Of a DNA stretch of 64,000 nucleotides, positions 24,201-33,984 are shown in pieces. The stretch comes from Brachyhypopomus gauderio. Its lineage: Eukaryota; Chordata; Actinopteri; Gymnotiformes; Hypopomidae. The stretch spans positions 37,913,638-37,977,637 of the forward strand of contig NC_135213.1 of NCBI RefSeq assembly GCF_052324685.1, read 5' to 3'. The position numbers were made by a program, and so were the translations under genes. The notes below the pieces were generated by a model. The model was given only the letters and a program-made list of their open reading frames with translations, was not told the origin of the DNA and searched no databases. How positions within the stretch are numbered: the stretch's first letter is position 1; each line of letters begins with the position of its first letter.

Positions 24201-25740
24201 CATTTCAAAGTAAAGGTCCCTCAAATTACCATATTTGATAAACTTTATTCTATGTTTACAGTGTCATAAATAAAAATCCTCCTGATTGCACAGGATAATT
24301 TCACTACAGAATGGTAGAACACCACCTACAGATGTCACTCATGTAAGATCAAGAAGATCTGATGTGGCATTTCAAAGTAAAGGTCCCTCAAATTTCCATA
24401 TTTGATCAATTTTATTCTATGTTTACAGTGTCATTAAAAAAAATCCTCCTGATTGCACTCAATAATTTCACTACAGTATGGTAGAACACCACCTATAGAT
24501 GTCACTCAGTCAAGATCAAGAAGATCTGATGTGGCATTTCAAAGTAAAGGTCCCTCAAATTACCAGATTTGATCATTTTTTTCTATGTTTACAGGGTCAT
24601 TAATAAAAATTCTCCTGATTGCACTCAATAATTTCACTACAGAATCCTATAACATCACCTACAGATGTTACTCATGTAAGATCAAGAAGATCTGATGTGG
24701 CATTTCAAAGTAAAGGTCCCTCAAATAACCAGATTTGATAAACTTTATTCTATGTTTACAGTGTCATAAAAAAAATCCTTCTGATTGCACTGAGTAATTT
24801 CACTACAGAATGGTAGAACACCACCTACAGAGGTCACTCAGTCAAGATCAAGAAGATCTGATGTGGCATTTCAAAGTAAAGGTCCCTCAAATTATCAGAT
24901 TTGATCAACTTTATTCTAGGTTTACAGGGTCTTTAAAAAATCCTCCTGATTGCACTCAATAATTTCACTACAGAATGGTAGAACACCACCTACAGATGTC
25001 ACTCAGTCAAGATCAAGAAGATTTGATGTGGCATTTCAGAGTAAAGGTCCCTCAAATAACCAGATTTGATCAATTTTACTGTATGTTTACAGTGTCATTA
25101 AAAAAAATCCTGCTGATTGCACTCAATAATTTCACTATAGAATGGTAGAACACCACCTACAGATGTCACTCATGTAAGATCAAGAAGATCTGATGTGGCA
25201 TTTCAAAGTAAAGGTCCCTCAAATTTCCATATTTGATCATTTTTTTTCTATGTTTACAGGGTCATTAATAAAAATCCTCCTGATTGCACTCAATAATTTC
25301 ACTACAGAATGGTAGAATACCACCTAAATGTGTCTCTCAGTCAAGATCAAAAAGATCTGATGCATTATTTCAAAATAAAGGTCCATCAAATGACCAGATT
25401 TGATCAATTTTACTCTACATTTACAGTGTCATTAAAAAGAATCCTTCTGATTGCTCAGAATAATTTCACTACAGAATGATAGAATACCAACTAAAGGTGT
25501 CACTCTGTCAAGATCAAGCAGATGTGATGTGCCATTTCAAAATAAAGGCCCTCTAAATTATCATTTTGATCAATTTTACTCTGCATTTACACTGTCATTA
25601 AAATGAATCCTTCTGATTGCACAGAATAATTTCACTACAGAATGGTACAATACCACCTAAAGGTGTCACTCAGTCAAGATCAAGAAAATGTGATGTGTCA
25701 TTTCAAAATAAAGGTTCCTGAAATTACTAAAATATGGAGT
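21250..25740 (+). repeat. Left satellite arm, about 27 copies of a 165-168-bp monomer
   Basis: The landmark TCCTCCTGATTGCAC recurs at 21271, 21436, 21603, 21771, 21938 and so on. Each monomer has an AT-rich half and a conserved AGATCAAGAAGATCTGATG core. Monomer types alternate in a higher-order A-B-C order of about 502 bp near 21600-22770. The innermost monomers (about 25300-25740) are clearly more diverged. No open reading frame of note crosses the array. Short exact blocks separated by long similar units are satellite, not CRISPR. Confidence 0.96.
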
Positions 25741-26570
25741 AATAATCAAAAAAATGTTTAGTCCACTACAGACCTTTCTATATGTCTGTGGAGTTGCTGC
25801 ACCTAAATAAAACACTTCGATTCCTGTTTTCAGAAGCTAGACAGAAATTAAATTAAAAAAATAAAACAATGGACATAAGAATACAATCACAGAATTAAAA
25901 AAGCATAATGTCTTAAGTAGAATTAAGGAATGAATAACATATAAGAGCTATACAGTTGCTTTATAAAAAGTAAAGTGAAATAAAACAGAGTATCAAATGT
26001 TTTGCGCTATATTCATATTCACAGTTCTGTATAGTATCTGTATATGAATGTGGACTGCTGATGACCAGAGTTTCTTTGGGAGTAGTGCTGGCTGTACACG
26101 CAATATTCTGTACATCTAGGTGGTCTGCTGATGTGTGGGTTTTACTAGGAGCAGTGTGGGTTGTGTAGTCTAACAGCAGTGGAAAAGATGAAGAAAACTA
26201 TGAAGACTAAAGTGAAGAAACTATTGACTGTAGCAGCTGTCCAGTGCTGTCTAAGTATATTGCCATCTCTTGCACTGGGTCCAAGAGGTTTATCAGGACA
26301 GACCAGGCCCTCTTAATGAGTTGGTCATTCTGCTTCCTGTCTGCAGTCAAGATGCTGCTGCCCCATTATCATTCCATTGCTTAGTAAACCTTGATGTTTT
26401 ATCATTTATTCAGCAGGTTGCTGCTGAACAATGAATGGGAATTAGTTCAAATAAGCAAACGTCTTCCTAGAATTGATTAAAACAATAAAACAGGGGCATT
26501 GGAAAGCCGTTTGCCCCAAATCCCACACACATGCCTAACATTGTATTGTATCTTCTAGGAGGTCAGGCAG
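25741..26570. other. AT-rich start of the foldback core, unassigned
   Basis: No coding sequence recognised and no transposase domain seen in six frames. Around 26220-26370 the text resembles a degenerate interspersed repeat, but I cannot name it. Confidence 0.4.
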
Positions 26571-26571
26571 T

Positions 26572-27410
26572 GTTCTTCTTCTTCTTTCTGCTATTCCCGT
26601 TTAGGGGTCGCCACAGCGGATCAAACTCCTCCATCTGGCCCTGTCTTGAGTGTCCTCCACTGACACACCAGCCACTCTCATATCCTCTTCCACTGCATCC
26701 ATAAACCTCCTCTTAGGTCTACCTCTCCTCCTCTTGCCTGGAAGTTCCATCCTCAAGACCCTCCTACCAATATACCTCTCCTCCCTCCTCTGTACATGTC
26801 CAAACCACCTCAATCTCGCTTCTCTAACTTTATCTCCAAAACATGCTACATGTGCTGATCCTCTAATAAACTCATTTCTAATCCTATCCTTCCTCGTCAC
26901 TCCAAATGAGAATCTCAACATCTTCATCTCAGACACCTCCATCTCCCTCACCTGTCTCTTTGTCAGTGCCACTGTCTCCAGTCCATACAACATAGCAGGT
27001 CTCACTACTGTCCTATAGATCTTTCCTTTCATTCTTGCTGACACCCTTCTATCACAGATCACCCCAGACACTTTATGCCATCCACCCCAGCCTGCCTGCA
27101 CTCTCTTCTTTACCTCTCTTTCACTTCCTCCATTACTCTGTACCCTTGACCCTAAGTAGGTAAACTCGTCAACCTTCACCAAATCAACTCCTTGTAACTG
27201 GACCTGTCCACCGTCTGCCCTCTCATTCACACACATGTACTCTGTTTTACTCCTGCTCACTTTCTCCAAAGCATATCTCCATCTTTCCAAGCTCACCTCC
27301 ACCTGCTCCCTACTCTCACTACAGATCACAATGTCATCAGCAAACATCATAGTCCAAGGGGACTCCTGCCTAACGTGCCTAACCTCGTCGTCTGCCCATG
27401 ACAATTGCAA
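26572..27410 (-). pseudogene. 5-prime-truncated RTE-like LINE, C-terminal reverse transcriptase
   Basis: The minus-strand frame opens near the RT catalytic block FADDIVICSESREQV and runs through SKTEYMCVNE, FTYLGSRVQSNG and RPAMLYGLETVALTKRQ to the end RWRSLIRCGDP. The frame is open for 269 codons. The nucleotide end CGACCCCTAAACGGGAATAG followed by (AGA)n is the typical 3-prime end of this fish family. The N-terminal endonuclease and most of RT are missing, as expected for an incomplete reverse-transcription insertion. One short deletion relative to relatives appears near KVSRSKTEYM. It is cargo inside the foldback core. Confidence 0.8.
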
Positions 27411-27544
27411 ACAGGTGTCATATTCTGCCCTGCTTCATTCTTGTCTTTCTGTCTTTGTTTTCATTGTCCTGTCAGTGCCATGTGCCTGTGTTTACATTTC
27501 TGCCATGTGCTCCTAGTGTCCGCCCACTGTCACCGCACCTCACA

Positions 27545-28236
27545 CGCTCATGAATGAATGAATGAATGAATGTTCAATTTATATAGCGCCTTTCAGGATA
27601 CCCAAGGCGCTTTACAATTTTAACACTGGCAAACTCCCTTATCCAGAGCGACTTACATTTTTAGCTCTTTTTTTTAACATACAAGTGAGCAATTGAGGGT
27701 TAAGGGCCTTGCTCAGGGGCACCTCAGTCATGGCCTCAGGTCTGGGAATCGAACCTACGACCCTCCGGTCACAAGACCAGTTCCCTAACCACCAGGCTTC
27801 AGAGGTTCCAAACTTCAGAGGTTCCTGCCCTTTGTTTCTAATTGGGATTATGTGGCTGAACACATTGAGCTACCGGGGATGACAAGTCTCACACAACCAA
27901 TCACACACAACGGCAAGAAGCAGCAGCCAACTGCGCACTCTCTACCAGGATCCACAGCCCCCTGTGGGACTGAATGGGGTGCAGGAAGGGGAGAGAGGAC
28001 AGACCCTAGTGACAGAGCACCATCCACCACTGGACATACAAGCATAGACACTCAGACAACAGACACAGATACACACTCAGGGAGAATTTGTCTGGGACTG
28101 CCAATTTACCTAACTTCCATGTCTTCGGACTGTGGGAGGGAACCGGAGACCCCGGAGGAAACCCACGCAAACACGGGGAGAACATGGAAACTCCACTCAG
28201 ATAGGGACTTGAACCCAAGACCCCAGTGCAGAGAAG
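27545..28236 (-). mobile_element. SINE-type repeat with L2-like tail, second copy, interrupted
   Basis: Same family as 19686-20046: (CATT)n end, GCGCCTTGGGTATCCTGAAA, and a shared body (TCCACAGCCCCCTG, CACCATCCACCACTGG). Its minus-strand 5-prime region contains a B-box-like GGTTCAAGTCC and the fish SINE text GTTCTCCCCGTGTTTGCGTG. A second short element interrupts it at about 27628-27882. Confidence 0.65.
27628..27882 (-). mobile_element. tRNA-derived SINE nested in the previous repeat
   Basis: On the minus strand it reads GGTTCGATTCCCAGACC (pol III B box), AGCAAGGCCCTTAACCCTCA and the shared fish SINE 3-prime end GTAAGTCGCTCTGGATAAGG. Comparison with the uninterrupted copy at 19686-20046 shows extra DNA of about 255 bp between TTAACAC and ACAAGTC. 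Confidence 0.75.
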
Positions 28237-28538
28237 CAAACATGCTTTCAGTTGCTCTGGTTGTCTCCCTCTTGTTAGCCCCAGCTGTTTGTCATTTGTG
28301 CCTGTATATATCCCTGGTTGTTTGCCTTATATTTGCTTGGAGTTTTTTATTATTTTATTGATTTGCCAATAAGTCAGTATTTCTACTTTAATTTTGTCTT
28401 TGTTCTCTTGGTTTGTTTGTTTCTTGCACTTGCATCCTGCCTCCTCAGATCACCTGATGTGATAGAAGGTAACTCAGGATAACAGGTGGGCAATGATGTC
28501 ATTAAATGAGATACATTTATTGATAATGATAGACAGAC

Positions 28539-28834
28539 TGTGACGGGCAGGTGTGAGCAACGAAAAGGAAGCGATCACGCCAAGTCTCAGGGAAAAAGGA
28601 TGGTTTAATAGAAAGTGTGCAAACCAAAACCCGTGCAATAGATCCAAATTAAGGATATAATGACCAGCGGTCAACTGGTACAAAGACAAGACCTATATAG
28701 ACAGACAAACGACCATCAGGTGGGAACGGATCACGGGCTCCGCCCACCTGAGGGGCGTACACGACATCACAAAACAACAACAACACAGCCGCTGTGGACG
28801 GAGGCGACCGGTAGGGGGCCGCCTCACCGTGACA
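28539..28834 (-). mobile_element. Solo LTR, 296 bp
   Basis: Ends are TG...CA (TGTGACGG at 28539, CCGTGACA to 28834 on the plus strand) with imperfect inverted termini. The five bases CAGAC flank it on both sides (28534-28538 and 28835-28839). In minus orientation a TATA-like CTATATAGG lies at about 28693 and an ATTAAA poly(A) signal at about 28604-28609, in the right order for an LTR. No internal retroviral-type region remains, so it arose by LTR-LTR recombination. It is probably Ty3/Gypsy-type by end sequence, but that is not certain. Confidence 0.7.
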
Positions 28835-28975
28835 CAGACTACTTAGAGTAGTCTCTCTATATATAAAGAGTCCATATGAAAGAAAGTCTGGAATACAATA
28901 AGGGATGTTATTGGTTCAGTAAATTGTTATTATTATTATTATTTAATATTATAAAATATTACAAATATTTTACAT

Positions 28976-31900
28976 ATACACTTTATTTTGAAATGGCACA
29001 TAACATCTGCTTGATCTTGACAGAGTGACACCATTAGGTGGTATTCTACCATTCTGTAGTGAAATTATTCTGTGCAATCAGTGGGATTCCTTTTAATAAC
29101 AGTGTAAATGCAGAGTAAAATTGATCAAAATGATAATTTAGTGGGCCTTTATTTTGAAATGGCACATCACATCTGCTTGATCTTGACAGAGTGACACCTT
29201 TAGTTGGTATTCTATCATTCTGTAGTGAAATTATTCTGAGCAATCAGAAGGATTCTTTTTAATGACACTAAATGTAGAGTAAAATTGATCAAATCTGGTC
29301 ATTTGATGGACCTTTATTTTGAATTGACACATCAGATCTTCTTGATCTTACATAAGTGACACCTGTAGGTGGTATTCTACCATGCTGTAGTGAAATTATT
29401 CTGTGCAATCAGGAGGATTCTTTTTAATGACCCTGTAAATATAGAGTAAAATTGATCAAATCTGGTCATTTGATGGACCTTTATTTTGAAATAATGCATC
29501 AGATCTTTTTGATCTTGACTGAGAGACACATTTAGGTGGTATTCTACCATTCTGTAGTGAAATTATTCTGTGCAATCAGGAGGATTCCTTTTAATAACAA
29601 TGTAAACATAGAGTAAGATGTATCAAATCTGATAATGTGGAGTGCCTTATTTTGAAATGATACATCAGATCTTCTTGATCTTGACTGAGTGACATCTCTA
29701 GGTGGTGTTCTACCATACTGTAGTGAAATTATTGAGTGCAATCAGGAGGATTTTTATTAATGACCCTGTAAACAGAAAAAAAATGATCAAATCTGGTTAT
29801 TTGAGGGACCTTTACTTTGAAATGCCACATCAGATCTTCTTGATCTTAGCTGAGTGACACCTTTAGGTGGTGTTCTACCATTCTGTAATTAAATTATTCA
29901 GTGCAATCAGAAGGATTTTTTAATGACCCTGTAAACAGAAAAAAAATTGATTAAATCTGGTAATTTGAGGGACCTTTACTTTGAAATGCCACATCAGATC
30001 TTCTTGATCTTACATAAGTGACATCTCTACGTGGTGTTCTACCATTCTGTAGTGAAATTATTGAGTGCAATCAGGAGGATTTTTATTTATGACACTGTAA
30101 ACATAGAATAAAGTTGATCAAATATGGTAATTTGAGGGACCTTTACTTTGAAATGCCACATCAGATCTTCTTGATCTTGACTGAGTGACATCTATAGGTG
30201 GTGTTCTACCATACTGTAGTGAAATTATTGAGTGCAATCAGGAGGATTTTTTTTAATGACACTGTAAACATAGAATAAAATTGATCAAATATGGAAATTT
30301 GAGGGACCTTTACTTTGAAATGCCACATCAGATCTTCTTGATCTTACATGAGTGACATCTGTAGGTGGTGTTCTACCATTCTGTAGTGAAATTATCCTGT
30401 GCAATCAGGAGGATTTTTATTTATGACACTGTAAACATAGAATAAAGTTAATCAAATATGGTAATTTGAGGGACCTTTACTTTGAAATGCCACATCAGAT
30501 CTTCTTGATCTTGACGGACAGACATCTGTAGGTGGTGTTCTACCATTCTGTAGTGAAATTATCCTGTGCAATCAGGAGGATTTTTATTTATGACACTGTA
30601 AACATAGAATAAAGTTTATCAAATATGGTAATTTGAGGGACCTTTACTTTGAAATGCCACATCAGATCTTCTTGATCTTGACTGAGTGACATCTCTAGGT
30701 GGTGTTCTACCATACTGTAGTGAAATTATTGAGTGCAATCAGGAGGATTTTATTTAATGACCCTGTAAACATAGAAAAAAAAATGATCAAATATGGAAAT
30801 TTGAGGGACCTTTACTTTGAAATGCCACATCAGATCTTCTTGATCTTGACTGAGTGACATCTATAGGTGGTGTTCTACCATACTGTAGTGAAATTATTGA
30901 GTGCAATCAGGAGGATTTTTTTTAATGACACTGTAAACATAGAATAAAATTGATCAAATATGGAAATTTGAGGGACCTTTACTTTGAAATGCCACATCAG
31001 ATCTTCTTGATCTTACATGAGTGACATCTGTAGGTGGTGTTCTACCATTCTGTAGTGAAATTATCCTGTGCAATCAGGAGGATTTTTATTTATGACACTG
31101 TAAACATAGAATAAAGTTTATCAAATATGGTAATTTGAGGGACCTTTACTTTGAAATGCCACATCAGATCTTCTTGATCTTGACTGAGTGACATCTCTAG
31201 GTGGTGTTCTACCATACTGTAGTGAAATTATTGAGTGCAATCAGGAGGATTTTATTTAATGACCCTGTAAACATAGAAAAAAAAATGATCAAATATGGAA
31301 ATTTGAGGGACCTTTACTTTGAAATGCCACATCAGATCTTCTTGATCTTGACTGAGTGACATCTCTAGGTGGTGTTCTACCATACTGTAGTGAAATTATT
31401 GAGTGCAATCAGGAGGATTTTTTTTAATGACCCTGTAAACATAGAAAAAAAAAGATCAAATATGGAAATTTGAGGGACCTTTACTTTGAAATGCCACATC
31501 AGATCTTCTTGATCTTGACTGAGTGACATCTATAGGTGGTGTTCTACCATTCTGTAGTGAAATTATCCTGTGCAATCAGGAGGATTTTTATTTATGACAC
31601 TGTAAACATAGAATAAAGTTAATCAAATATGGTAATTTGAGGGACCTTTACTTTGAAATGCCACATCAGATCTTCTTGATCTTACATGAGTGACATCTGT
31701 AGGTGGTGTTCTACCATTCTGTAGTGAAATTATCCTGTGCAATCAGGAGGATTTTTATTTATGACACTGTAAACATAGAATAAAGTTTATCAAATATGGT
31801 AATTTGAGGGACCTTTACTTTGAAATGCCACATCAGATCTTCTTGATATTGACTGAGTGACATCTGTAGGTGGTGTTCTACCATTCTGTAGTAAAATTAT

Positions 31901-33640
31901 CCTGTGCAATCAGGAGGATTTTTATTTATGACACTGTAAACATAGAATAAAGTTTATCAAATATGGTAATTTGAGGGACCTTTACTTTGAAATGCCACAT
32001 CAGATCTTCTTGATCTTGACTGAGTGACATCTGTAGGTGGTGTTCTACCATTCTGTAGTAAAATTATCCTGTGCAATCAGGAGGATTTTTATTTATGACA
32101 CTGTAAACATAGAATAAAGTTTATCAAATATGGTAATTTGAGGGACCTTTACTTTGAAATGCCACATCAGATCTTCTTGATCTTGACTGAGTGACATCTG
32201 TAGGTGGTGTTCTACCATTCTGTAGTGAAATTATCCTGTGCAATCAGGAGGATTTTTATTTATGACACTGTAAACATAGAATAAAGTTTATCAAATATGG
32301 AAATTTGAGGGACCTTTACTTTGAAATGCCACATCAGATCTTCTTGATCTTGACTGAGTGACATCTGTAGGTGGTGTTCTACCATTCTGTAGTGAAATTA
32401 TCCTGTGCAATCAGGAGGATTTTTATTTATGACACTGTAAACATAGAATAAAGTTTATCAAATATGGTAATTTGAGGGACCTTTACTTTGAAATGCCACA
32501 TCAGATCTTCTTGATATTGACTGAGTGACATCTGTAGGTGGTGTTCTACCATTCTGTAGTAAAATTATCCTGTGCAATCAGGAGGATTTTTATTTATGAC
32601 ACTGTAAACATAGAATAAAGTTTATCAAATATGGTAATTTGAGGGACCTTTACTTTGAAATGCCACATCAGATCTTCTTGATCTTGACTGAGTGACATCT
32701 GTAGGTGGTGTTCTACCATTCTGTAGTAAAATTATCCTGTGCAATCAGGAGGATTTTTATTTATGACACTGTAAACATAGAATAAAGTTTATCAAATATG
32801 GTAATTTGAGGGACCTTTACTTTGAAATGCCACATCAGATCTTCTTGATATTGACTGAGTGACATCTGTAGGTGGTGTTCTACCATTCTGTAGTAAAATT
32901 ATCCTGTGCAATCAGGAGGATTTTTATTTATGACACTGTAAACATAGAATAAAGTTTATCAAATATGGTAATTTGAGGGACCTTTACTTTGAAATGCCAC
33001 ATCAGATCTTCTTGATCTTGACTGAGTGACATCTGTAGGTGGTGTTCTACCATTCTGTAGTGAAATTATCCTGTGCAATCAGGAGGATTTTTATTTATGA
33101 CACTGTAAACATAGAATAAAGTTTATCAAATATGGAAATTTGAGGGACCTTTACTTTGAAATGCCACATCAGATCTTCTTGATCTTGACTGAGTGACATC
33201 TGTAGGTGGTGTTCTACCATTCTGTAGTGAAATTATCCTGTGCAATCAGGAGGATTTTTATTTATGACACTGTAAACATAGAATAAAGTTTATCAAATAT
33301 GGAAATTTGAGGGACCTTTACTTTGAAATGCCACATCAGATCTTCTTGATCTTGACTGAGTGACATCTCTAGGTGGTGTTCTACCATACTGTAGTGAAAT
33401 TATTGAGTGCAATCAGGAGGATTTTTTTTAATGACCCTGTAAACATAGAATAAAGTTAATCAAATATGGAAATTTGAGGGACCTTTACTTTGAAATGCCA
33501 CATCAGATCTTCTTGATCTTACATGAGTGACATCTGTAGGTGGTGTTCTACCATTCTATAGTGAAATTATTCAGTGCAATCAGGAGGATTTTTTTTAATG
33601 ACACTGTAAATATAAAACGGTGTAAAAGTAACAAAATGTA
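28976..33640 (-). repeat. Right satellite arm, about 28 copies, inverted
   Basis: The same ~167-bp monomer as the left arm, in reverse complement (GTGCAATCAGGAGGA as landmark). The monomers nearest the core (28976-29650) are the most diverged, mirroring the left arm. The order of monomer variants differs from the left arm, so the arms have changed independently. Confidence 0.96.
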
Positions 33641-33678
33641 ATAATTTACTTTTTACTCATTCTGTTCACCATTTAGAT

Positions 33679-33803
33679 TTAAATGTGGAATCACAGGCCA
33701 CATCACCCTTTACCGTAATCTATGAAATACGCGCAACTTCGCAATTTTTTTGGGGGCTGGCTTGACCAAGATTTTTTAAGTGAGGGCTGGCTTGACCGCA
33801 GTG
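33679..33803 (-). repeat. Right terminal inverted repeat
   Basis: Reverse complement of 20996-21120 with six mismatches by eye, ending GACCGCAGTG. Confidence 0.9.
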
Positions 33804-33809
33804 TCTTTT
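33804..33809. repeat. Target-site duplication, right copy (TCTTTT)
   Basis: Matches 20990-20995. Confidence 0.9.
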
Positions 33810-33984
33810 CTGTCTCCACAGCTGGCTCCGGGACACCTGTGGCAGCGTCGGCGTGGACTACGTCGACAACTGGGAGAGTTTCCGTGAGCGTCCGTCACTC
33901 TACCGCCGAGATGGACTTCACCCCAGTCGCCTAGGCTCGGCAGTCCTCTCCCGGAACATCGAGGACGTGCTACGCCGAGCCTGA
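33810..33984 (+). pseudogene. L2 ORF1, C-terminal part
   Basis: This continues ORF1 from 20995: base 33810 completes the Phe codon begun at 20994-20995. It carries the last SGNH block, DGLHPS, giving the catalytic Asp and His at predicted residues 263 and 266 of a 286-residue protein. It ends in TGA at 33982-33984. The reading frame then continues without a further stop into ORF2. Confidence 0.85.

Larger units (their letters stand above)
20996..33803. mobile_element. 12.8-kb foldback DNA transposon with satellite arms
   Basis: Terminal inverted repeats of 125 bp (20996-21120 and 33679-33803, six mismatches by eye) begin CACTGCGGTCAAGCCAGCCC. Next come short subterminal DNA and about 4.5 kb of ~167-bp satellite on the left (plus orientation) and about 4.65 kb of the same satellite on the right (inverted), around a core of about 3.2 kb (25740-28975). 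The core carries only other mobile elements; no transposase is recognisable, so it is presumably mobilised in trans. The 6-bp duplication does not fit hAT (8), Tc1/mariner (TA) or PIF (3). Long TIRs made of tandem repeats recall the Foldback and Galileo elements of flies, but no homology is claimed. Superfamily unresolved. Confidence 0.85.

Noticed and set aside
27735..27765. tRNA gene suggested by a GGTTCGATTCC B box on the minus strand
   Set aside because: No cloverleaf; it is the promoter part of a SINE.
27417..28465. Second, split LTR beginning TGTCATATTCTG
   Set aside because: Text is LTR-like with a TATA-like stretch, but no matching CA end or flanking duplication was found.
21250..33640. 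CRISPR-like array
   Set aside because: Units are ~167 bp and similar over their whole length, with no unique spacers, in a eukaryotic context.
20996..33803. Polinton/Maverick identity, because of the 6-bp duplication
   Set aside because: No polymerase, integrase, ATPase or capsid-like genes, and different terminal bases.
20996..33803. CACTA (EnSpm) identity, because the ends start CACTG
   Set aside because: CACTA elements make 2-3-bp duplications; the flanking three bases TTT and TCT do not match, while the six bases TCTTTT do.
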